This document shows, one piece after another, positions 1 to 5,847 of a stretch of 8,545 nucleotides of DNA (its first letter is position 1; every line of letters starts with the position of its first letter). The notes beneath the pieces were generated by a model. It had not been told where the DNA came from and ran no database searches. It worked only from the letters and a program-made list of their open reading frames with translations. Source of the stretch: SURF-33 sp964598885 (GTDB lineage Bacteria; Desulfobacterota; Desulfobacteria; Desulfobacterales; Desulfosalsimonadaceae). Position numbers and translations under genes: made by a program. The stretch is taken from positions 1 through 8,545 of the forward strand of contig CAZRES010000127.1 in assembly GCA_964598885.1 (NCBI GenBank). Direction: 5' to 3'.

Positions 1-1523
1 GGTTTTCCCCTGCGATTCTCCCTGACGAGCCATTCATCCAAAATCCGGAAGAAAAATCGTGAAAACGACAGAAAAATAAGCATCAATCCCCAGTAAATGA
101 CGAAAACCGTCCGGGAAAAACTCTGAAACCGGTAAATAAACAAAAGGACCAGCATGGTCATGACCGTGCCGGCCGTCACGGCTTTAACGTATACGGCCAG
201 ATCCCACAGCCGGGATCCCCGCCACAAACGCTGATAAACTCCGGAAACATAGAGCGCAAATATCTGGCAGGCGATAAGAATGGGCAGCGATTTAAGTAAA
301 AAATTGAAATTATCCCCAAGAACCCATTCAAATCGCAGCAGATAGGACATATAATACGCCGCGGTGATCAACACCAGATCCAGGAGAATGGAAAACAGCA
401 TTCTTCCATAACCCGCCTGCATCAGAACCGGGACAAACCAGCCGGTCGGGTCCGGGGTTTCCGTCGGCTGCCCATATACGTCGACATTTGCCAGGTAAAT
501 CCAGAACAGCAGCACAATGACTAAAAACAGGGCCATGACCACCAGCCCCACCCCCATGTCAAGGGTATAGATAAACAAGGCGAGCAGACCGGCGGCAGCG
601 GCAATCATATAGAGCACGATGACCGCCTTTCGTTCAGACAACCCCACCGCCACCATCCGGTGGGAAGAATGATCCCGGCCGCCCTGAAACACGGATCGGG
701 AAAATTTCTTGCGCATAAAGCTGACAAAGGCGGTATCCATAATCGGAATAAACAGTATCAGACAGGGAATCGCGATAATCGACAATTGATGAAACAGGGG
801 TTGTCCCGCCACATCCGATGGTTTGACAAACACGCTCAGGCAGGCAAGGATAAAGCCGATCAGAAGGCTCCCGGCATCTCCCATGAAAATAGAAGCCGGA
901 TTGAAATTATAGATCAAAAAACCCAGCAGACTGCCGATATAGGCTGCCAGCATTAGTTGAATCGACATTACGGTTACGGGATCATCGGACATAATGGGGA
1001 GCCAGAAAAACAAAAAGGCGCCGGAGATGCAGGCAATGCCGGCCGACAGCCCGTCCATGTTGTCCAGCAGGTTAAAGGCGTTGGTGATGCCGACAATCCA
1101 GATGATGCTGATAACCAGGTTGGCGGTTTCCGACGGGAACCAGTTGAGTTGAACCCCTAGAAACACCATTGCCGATGCCGCCACCACCTGACCGATGAGC
1201 TTGTAATGGGGATTGATATCTAAAATATCATCAATAAGTCCGAGAAGGAATATAGCGCTCCCGCCCAGGGCCACCGGCGCCAGCATGGGGATGAGATCCG
1301 TGTATCGGCCGGAAGCCAGGCCGCCCAACTGCCAGGCCGCCATCAGGCTGATGAATATGCCGATGCCGCCTAAAAGACCCGTGGGTTTCTGATGCCATCG
1401 ATCCGCCCGGGGGTGGGCCACATAACCCTTCCTTACCGCCACGGCGCGAATCAGAGGGGTCAGCGTGACCGCCAGCAGAAAGGAAGCGGCAAACGCAATG
1501 AGGATACAATAAAGAGGCGGCAT
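1..1523 (-). CDS. MraY/WecA-like polyprenyl-phosphate sugar-1-phosphate transferase fused to a FlaA1/WbpM-like membrane region (C-terminus beyond window)
   Basis: The gene starts with ATG at 1523 and stays open to the window edge, giving 507 residues without a stop. Residues 1-345 form a polytopic membrane protein with the marks of the polyprenyl-phosphate N-acetylhexosamine-1-phosphate transferase family: LIDDILD (97-102), LLDNMDGLSAG (152-162), FMGDAGS (213-219) and the cytoplasmic GRDHSSHRM loop (282-290), equivalent to the WecA H-x-x-H motif. Such enzymes transfer a sugar-1-phosphate from a UDP-sugar to undecaprenyl phosphate and start O-antigen or capsule synthesis. After a polar linker (about 346-373) come about four more membrane segments (roughly 374-395, 408-428, 447-465, 473-492). 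Their motifs YLLRF (394-398) and GVYQRLWRGS (428-437) resemble the membrane part of FlaA1/WbpM/CapD proteins. The last visible residues (RENRRGK) lie where that family begins its nucleotide-binding domain. The start is 3 bases after the epimerase stop, with no clear ribosome binding site, suggesting translational coupling. The family call is firm; the sugar is unknown. Confidence 0.88.
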   Translation of the reverse strand, partial: MPPLYCILIAFAASFLLAVTLTPLIRAVAVRKGYVAHPRADRWHQKPTGLLGGIGIFISLMAAWQLGGLASGRYTDLIPMLAPVALGGSAIFLLGLIDDILDINPHYKLIGQVVAASAMVFLGVQLNWFPSETANLVISIIWIVGITNAFNLLDNMDGLSAGIACISGAFLFFWLPIMSDDPVTVMSIQLMLAAYIGSLLGFLIYNFNPASIFMGDAGSLLIGFILACLSVFVKPSDVAGQPLFHQLSIIAIPCLILFIPIMDTAFVSFMRKKFSRSVFQGGRDHSSHRMVAVGLSERKAVIVLYMIAAAAGLLALFIYTLDMGVGLVVMALFLVIVLLFWIYLANVDVYGQPTETPDPTGWFVPVLMQAGYGRMLFSILLDLVLITAAYYMSYLLRFEWVLGDNFNFLLKSLPILIACQIFALYVSGVYQRLWRGSRLWDLAVYVKAVTAGTVMTMLVLLFIYRFQSFSRTVFVIYWGLMLIFLSFSRFFFRILDEWLVRENRRGK

Positions 1524-1526
1524 GGA

Positions 1527-2495
1527 TTAGAGATAATAGTCGATCACGCTTTGGATAATCGATTTAAGATCATACCGGGGCGAAAATCCGATCAGGTTTT
1601 TCAATCGGGTGGTATCCGGAGATCGCCGCTGCATATCTTCGAAGCCGGGACCATAGGCCCGGTCATAGCTTAAAAATTCAATTTCAGAGGCGCTTCCCGT
1701 CATGTCCCTGACCATCCGGGCCAGTTCGATAATGCTGATTTCCTCCTCATTGCCGACATTGACCACCTGCCCCACGGCCTCTGGCGTATTCATAAGCTTT
1801 TCCATGGCATCCACCACGTCGGCCACATGGGTGAAACTGCGGGACTGCTTGCCGTCTCCGTAAATAATAATGGGTTTACCGATCAGCGCCTTTTGAACAA
1901 AATTGGGAAGCACCATGCCATACTGGCCGGTCTGCCGCGGTCCCACGGTATTGAACAGGCGGGTGATGATCACCGGCAGTTTTTTTTCTTCAAAATAGGC
2001 CAGGGCCAGAAATTCATCAAACGCCTTGGAACAGGCATAAGCCCACCGACGCTTGGTGGTGGCGCCCATGAGCCGGTCCGCGTCCTCCACCAGGGGTTTG
2101 GCATTTTCGCCGTTCATAATTTTGCCGTAAACTTCGCTGGTGGAGGCGATCAACACCTTTTTTTTATATTTATTGGCAATGGACAGCACCATTTCAGTAC
2201 CCTTGACATTGGTTTCAAGGGTTTCCACCGGACGGTTCATAATCAGCTTGACGCCCACTGCCGCCGCCAGATGATAAATATGATCGCATTGGGCCGCCAG
2301 CTCATCCATAAGGGACGCATTTAATATGGTGTCCACCACCAATCGAAAACCGTTTTTCCGCTGCAGTTCCCGAATATTTTTCATGCTGCCGGTACTTAAA
2401 TCATCCACCACGGTGACGTGATTGCCGCTTTCCACCATACGGTCGGCCAGATGAGAGCCGATAAACCCCGCGCCGCCGGTTATCAGTATTTTCAT
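1527..2495 (-). CDS. NAD-dependent sugar-nucleotide epimerase/dehydratase (extended SDR family)
   Basis: A 322-residue, full-length extended short-chain dehydrogenase/reductase acting on nucleotide sugars in the cytoplasm. Visible motifs are the Rossmann glycine motif GGAGFIGSH (7-15), the acidic pair DD at the end of beta strand 2 (31-32 region, favouring NAD over NADP), HLAAAVG (75-81), STSEVYG (118-124, supplying the catalytic Ser/Thr), the catalytic pair in YACSK (Tyr153, Lys157), TRLFNTVGPRQ (178-188) and YGDGKQSRSFTHVADV (212-227), typical of GalE, UDP-glucuronate decarboxylase and related enzymes. The substrate cannot be read from these motifs; 4-epimerisation of a UDP-hexose or decarboxylation of UDP-glucuronate are both plausible. 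It ends 3 bases before the sugar-1-phosphate transferase, so it may make the sugar that starts the glycan (inference). The ATG at 2495 has a weak GGA ten bases upstream. Confidence 0.92.
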   Translation of the reverse strand: MKILITGGAGFIGSHLADRMVESGNHVTVVDDLSTGSMKNIRELQRKNGFRLVVDTILNASLMDELAAQCDHIYHLAAAVGVKLIMNRPVETLETNVKGTEMVLSIANKYKKKVLIASTSEVYGKIMNGENAKPLVEDADRLMGATTKRRWAYACSKAFDEFLALAYFEEKKLPVIITRLFNTVGPRQTGQYGMVLPNFVQKALIGKPIIIYGDGKQSRSFTHVADVVDAMEKLMNTPEAVGQVVNVGNEEEISIIELARMVRDMTGSASEIEFLSYDRAYGPGFEDMQRRSPDTTRLKNLIGFSPRYDLKSIIQSVIDYYL

Positions 2496-2563
2496 ATCAT
2501 GTCATTCCGATATATTTTAATTTATAACGTATCCGCCGGTTCGTACATCCAACCGCTGCAAGC
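2496..2563 (-). promoter_or_regulatory. AT-rich spacer, possible weak internal promoter
   Basis: This 68-base gap lies between the WbbL-like glycosyltransferase and the epimerase. Its central part is clearly AT-rich compared with the neighbouring genes. On the minus strand a TATAAA hexamer (2526-2521) matches five of six bases of a sigma-70 -10 box. A poor -35 candidate, TTGGAT (2551-2546), sits 19 bases further up, which is longer than the usual 17. It could give extra expression of the last two genes or may simply be unconstrained spacer. No terminator-like hairpin with a T-run is seen. Confidence 0.2.
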
Positions 2564-3490
2564 CTACGCCGGAAAAAGATTCTGCGTCTTGTCCGAATGG
2601 GACCGCCCATTGTTGTCTCTTTGGCGGCCAAACAGAAGCCCGACGGCCAGTGCCGCATAAAAACGCAAACTCAACGCCCCGAAAACCAGCGTTTTCGCAA
2701 CGGCGCTGTCACGATGGGGCGAATGTTTGCAAAAATACCGATACGCGCTTTTATGAAACTCCATCAGCAGGCGCACATCACCGTTTTTGCAACTGCCGCC
2801 CACATAATGGACAATGACCGCCCCGGGGAAATAAACCGTCCGCCATCCCCTCATGGCCATGCGTTTGCACCAGTCCGCATCCTCCCAGTACATGAAAAAT
2901 CCGCCGTCGAGCATTCCGACTTCGCATACGGCCTTTCGACGGACCATCATGCAGGCCCCGGATACCCAGTCAACCGCCCTGGCGCACGTCATATGGTTTT
3001 GACCGGTCAACACATTTCGCGCCGTCAGCGGGTTATTGGGAAACATGCGCGACAACAGGGTATTTCTGCCGAACAAGGCCGTCAGAGGCGTAGGAAAGGC
3101 CCTGGCCGATCCCTGGATCATGCCGTCGGCTTCCATAATTCGAGGTCCCGTCACGGCTACATGCGGATTTTTCTCCATAAAATCGATCATCTCGTCGAAA
3201 AAGCTCTTTTCGACCATGGTGTCGGGATTCAGGATCAGAATATAGGGCGCTCCGGTTTCGGCGATGCACTGATTCACCGCCCGGGCGAAACCCACGTTCT
3301 GCCTGTTTTTATGCATCTTCACATCCGGAAACGCTTCCGCCGCGACATCGGCGTTTTCCGTAGACGCATTATCAATCACATGAATATCGGCTTTGATCTG
3401 CTTTTGCAAGTGATGTTGGATCGAATCCAGGCATTTCAGCAGGTAGTGCGTGCTGTTATAATTCACAATGATGATGTCGAGTTGACTCAA
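2564..3490 (-). CDS. WbbL-like family 2 glycosyltransferase (possible rhamnosyltransferase), TTG start
   Basis: A 308-residue GT-A fold, family GT2 enzyme that would add a sugar from a nucleotide donor to the growing lipid-linked glycan at the cytoplasmic face. Visible features are the N-terminal strand LDIIIVNYNS (4-13), VIDNAST (38-44), NVGFARAVNQ (65-74), the metal/donor site LILNPDT (85-91, NPD in place of a plain DXD), VSGACMMVRR (176-185) and the acceptor/base segment FFMYWEDADWCKR (198-210). This set is typical of the WbbL/RfbF rhamnosyltransferase group, but the donor is a family-based guess. A hydrophobic stretch near 265-288 may anchor the enzyme, followed by a polar tail. The start must be TTG (3490): the in-frame stop of the preceding gene (3523-3521) is just upstream and no ATG or GTG lies between. 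A GGA (3499-3497) six bases and a GGAG (3505-3502) eleven bases upstream support initiation there. Confidence 0.9.
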   Translation of the reverse strand: MSQLDIIIVNYNSTHYLLKCLDSIQHHLQKQIKADIHVIDNASTENADVAAEAFPDVKMHKNRQNVGFARAVNQCIAETGAPYILILNPDTMVEKSFFDEMIDFMEKNPHVAVTGPRIMEADGMIQGSARAFPTPLTALFGRNTLLSRMFPNNPLTARNVLTGQNHMTCARAVDWVSGACMMVRRKAVCEVGMLDGGFFMYWEDADWCKRMAMRGWRTVYFPGAVIVHYVGGSCKNGDVRLLMEFHKSAYRYFCKHSPHRDSAVAKTLVFGALSLRFYAALAVGLLFGRQRDNNGRSHSDKTQNLFPA

Positions 3491-3520
3491 TTGAATTCCG
3501 TCTCCGGTGATAACGAGATG

Positions 3521-4651
3521 TTATGCCGCCATTTCCACTACCTGTTTAACCCATTGATCCGTTGTGGGAAAAGCGGAAAATCGCTTTTTGCTTTTTTTCG
3601 AAAACACCGCATGCACTTCTGGATCGTCCATCAACAGCGACAGTTTGGCATATGCATCATCCACATCTGCGTCCGCGTAATAAAGACCGGCATTTTCGCA
3701 GACCGAGCGGGCATAGGCGCGATCCGGCACGATGATGGGAAGGCCAAAGGCCATGGCTTCGATCAAAGGATTCCCGAACGTCTCTGCCGCGGAGGGAAAA
3801 AAAAGACAGCGGGCCGCACGGTAGTAAGCGGCCAGTTCGGCATGGGGCAGTTCTCCAAGATTGCATATGATGTCGTCGATTTGTTTCAATCGGATATCGT
3901 CAAGAAGCCGGCTGGCGCCACGGCCGGAAGCCGCGGGGTCAATGGTGATGAAAAACCGGATGCGCTGCTTTCTGAATTCATCCTGGTACCGATGGACCAT
4001 CCGCACCAGAAAAGCGTGTTGTTTATGCGGATAATAACGACTCACGTAAAGCACGGCCCTGTCGCCGGAAACGGGATCGGTCCCCGGGTCCCGGCCGGAA
4101 GCGTGAAACAGATTGCTCACCGGGTTCGGCAGCACGTGAACCGATGCGCGCATATCGGGATATTGGCCCAACAACCGCTCCTTTATATAATGACTCTGGA
4201 CAACCACGATATCGGTTGAAAGCAGGGTGATCTGAAAAACCATTCTCCGTAATTTCTCCACGATCCGCTCTTTGACGCTGGTACGGGATTTATCGCGATC
4301 ATCGATTAAAAACGGATGCCGCATAAAAACGATTTTTTTCCCTTTTAAGGGCATAGGCGCATAATTTGCAAGCACAATCACCGCTGATGCATTTAAAACA
4401 ACGGATAACAGGGGCAATATGATTGTATCATAAATGATTCTGAACCCATAATGAGCGACTCCTCCGAATACCGGCAACCGCAGCACCCGCGCGCCCGCCG
4501 TGCTGGGGCAATCCGAGAAAAGCGAGACATCGGGTACGATCACAACTGTTTCCATCTCCTGCTTTCTCCGGGCCAGGGAGGTCAGAATAAATTTGGTCAC
4601 ATGAGCCGGACCCGCTCCAAGAGTATTGTATGAATGAAATAATATGCGCAC
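3521..4651 (-). CDS. Family 4 glycosyltransferase (GT-B fold), GTG start
   Basis: A 376-residue GT-B enzyme in two Rossmann-like halves. The N-terminal acceptor half begins with MRILFHSYNTLGAGPAHVTK. The donor half starts near residue 198 with AVLYVSRYYPHKQ (199-211) and contains CLFFPSAAETFGNPLIEAM (282-300), which holds the E-X7-E pair Glu290 and Glu298 of retaining family GT4 enzymes, followed by GLPIIVPD (303-310). It probably transfers a sugar from a nucleotide donor to the lipid-linked glycan in the cytoplasm; donor and linkage cannot be deduced. Length is normal for the family. The start is GTG at 4651: an in-frame TAA lies only three bases upstream of it, so no earlier start is possible in this frame. 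A GGGAGG (4670-4665) lies 13 bases upstream, rather far, with an AGG nine bases upstream. Its stop is followed 30 bases later by the next gene. Confidence 0.92.
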   Translation of the reverse strand: MRILFHSYNTLGAGPAHVTKFILTSLARRKQEMETVVIVPDVSLFSDCPSTAGARVLRLPVFGGVAHYGFRIIYDTIILPLLSVVLNASAVIVLANYAPMPLKGKKIVFMRHPFLIDDRDKSRTSVKERIVEKLRRMVFQITLLSTDIVVVQSHYIKERLLGQYPDMRASVHVLPNPVSNLFHASGRDPGTDPVSGDRAVLYVSRYYPHKQHAFLVRMVHRYQDEFRKQRIRFFITIDPAASGRGASRLLDDIRLKQIDDIICNLGELPHAELAAYYRAARCLFFPSAAETFGNPLIEAMAFGLPIIVPDRAYARSVCENAGLYYADADVDDAYAKLSLLMDDPEVHAVFSKKSKKRFSAFPTTDQWVKQVVEMAA

Positions 4652-4727
4652 TTTTTAGCGCCTGCCTCCCTGTTTATAGCAATCGGTGTGCCAGTTCTTC
4701 CTATATCCCGCAAGATACGGCATAATG
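4652..4727. other. Longest intergenic gap in the cluster, no clear signal
   Basis: This 76-base gap separates the two glycosyltransferase genes ending at 4728 and starting at 4651. I see no strong hairpin followed by T-rich sequence and no convincing -35/-10 pair. It does contain the GGGAGG (4670-4665) that probably serves as ribosome binding site for the downstream gene. Nothing else can be supported. Confidence 0.4.
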
Positions 4728-5810
4728 TTAACCGGTTCTAGTGTTTTGATGTTGCATCAGGGCGTTTTGCAGTCGGCGCCGGAACTCATCCAGCGGATCA
4801 TTCACCAACCATTGCAGCACCCGAAGCCGATACCGGGGATGCATCCGGTGCAGCCGGGCCATGGATGCCGGCAGCACGGATTTTTTCAGCGCACCTGCGG
4901 AACCGGACCGCTGATGATAGATAAACGTGGCATCATCGATCACATGGAAAAACCCTTTTTTCTCCGCCCGCACGCAGAAATCGTTTTCTTCTCCATAGCC
5001 CCGGGGAAAATTAAACGCGTCAAAATCGCCCGCGGCATTGAGGGCCGGCCGAGACACATACATGCAAAACCCGTTTCCGGTGGGCACCCGAGGCCGCAAC
5101 TTCATGGACAGGCGTTCCACCAGAAAACCCATGTCGTCGATGGTCATTCCCTTTGGAATCGAATTGACCTGATTCCGGACAGGAACCGAAAAAACCCCGG
5201 CGGCATTGGACAAGGGAGTGACGGTGCCAATGCGGGCGTCACCTGACGCGCATTCCGCCATTTTTGTCAGCCATCCCCGGGTTACCCGGGTGTCGCTGTT
5301 GAGCAAAACCACGTCATCGGCGCCGGCCAGTGCGCACCCTCGGTTAATGGTGGCGGTATACCCCAGGTTTTTATCATTAAACACGCATCTGACCTGTGAA
5401 AAATCCTTCGCAAACGCCGAAAGCAGATCCCGCACGCGCGCATCCGTGCTGGCGTCATCAATCACCAGCAGACGATACGGAAGATCGGTCCACTGGATGA
5501 CGCTTTCCAGGCAATTCTGTACGGCCTGGCGGGCGTTATAAACCGCTACGATCACCGTAATTCCAGGATGTCCTTTTTTCCCGGCCACATACGTTGCGGC
5601 GGTTTTATTTTCACCAGAATCCCCGGAAAATATTGCATCGCCGTCGTCCGCAAAAAACCCCGGATATCGCCGCAGATAATATTTCAGCAGAATCCGGTTG
5701 ACAACCGTATCTCCTCTGGGACCAAAGACGCGAACCACCCAGTGCCGCCCGTAATGGCCGATGACATGGCGCAACCACGCCCGCGCCCGATTCGATTCAA
5801 CTGATGCCAT
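4728..5810 (-). CDS. Family 2 glycosyltransferase (GT-A fold) with about 80-residue N-terminal extension
   Basis: A 360-residue protein whose GT-A domain runs from about residue 83 to 310. Visible motifs are GITVIVAVYNA (83-93), LLVIDDASTD (114-123), NLGYTATINRG (148-158), the donor/metal site VLLNSDT (168-174), PTGNGFCMYVSR (243-254), the GYGEENDFCVRAEKKGF segment (271-287) carrying the probable catalytic acidic residues, and YHQRSGS (298-304). It should add a sugar to the lipid-linked glycan; donor unknown. Residues 1-80 are basic and not part of the catalytic domain (for example HWVVRVFGPRGD, 23-34); I do not recognise them, though they might bind membrane or partner proteins. The ATG at 5810 has GGAG eleven bases upstream, and the gene begins 37 bases after the exporter ATPase. 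A 76-base gap with no evident terminator separates it from the next gene. Confidence 0.9.
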   Translation of the reverse strand: MASVESNRARAWLRHVIGHYGRHWVVRVFGPRGDTVVNRILLKYYLRRYPGFFADDGDAIFSGDSGENKTAATYVAGKKGHPGITVIVAVYNARQAVQNCLESVIQWTDLPYRLLVIDDASTDARVRDLLSAFAKDFSQVRCVFNDKNLGYTATINRGCALAGADDVVLLNSDTRVTRGWLTKMAECASGDARIGTVTPLSNAAGVFSVPVRNQVNSIPKGMTIDDMGFLVERLSMKLRPRVPTGNGFCMYVSRPALNAAGDFDAFNFPRGYGEENDFCVRAEKKGFFHVIDDATFIYHQRSGSAGALKKSVLPASMARLHRMHPRYRLRVLQWLVNDPLDEFRRRLQNALMQHQNTRTG

Positions 5811-5821
5811 GTCTCATTTTA

Positions 5822-5847
5822 CTCCGGTTGTGTTCCGGGAAAACCGG
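5822..5847 (-). promoter_or_regulatory. Small inverted repeat covering the ribosome binding site of the GT2 gene
   Basis: In the 37-base gap after the ATPase stop, the minus strand reads CCGGTT (5847-5842), twelve bases, then AACCGG (5829-5824), a perfect 6-base-pair stem. The second arm runs directly into the likely Shine-Dalgarno sequence CCGGAG (5827-5822). When paired, the stem would hide part of the ribosome binding site, and ribosomes finishing the ATPase gene would open it. This would couple translation of the two genes. There is no T-run, so it is not a terminator. A 6-base stem can occur by chance. Confidence 0.25.

Noticed and set aside
660..1160. Two consecutive plus-strand reading frames (98 and 67 codons)
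   Set aside because: Both lie opposite the MraY/WecA-like transferase, whose catalytic motifs cover the same bases. Neither product has a recognisable motif.
1425..1440. ggcggtaagg on the minus strand, resembling the ops core (GGCGGTAG) of the JUMPstart element
   Set aside because: It is inside the transferase coding sequence near its start, does not match the full core, and is not in a long leader region where JUMPstart elements occur.
2597..4219. Plus-strand open reading frame of 540 codons spanning two glycosyltransferase genes
   Set aside because: It lies antisense to two genes with clear family motifs and even crosses the gap between them. Its product is rich in His, Arg, Gln and Ile, as expected for a reverse-strand shadow, with no recognisable domain. 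The coding bias of the real genes explains its length.
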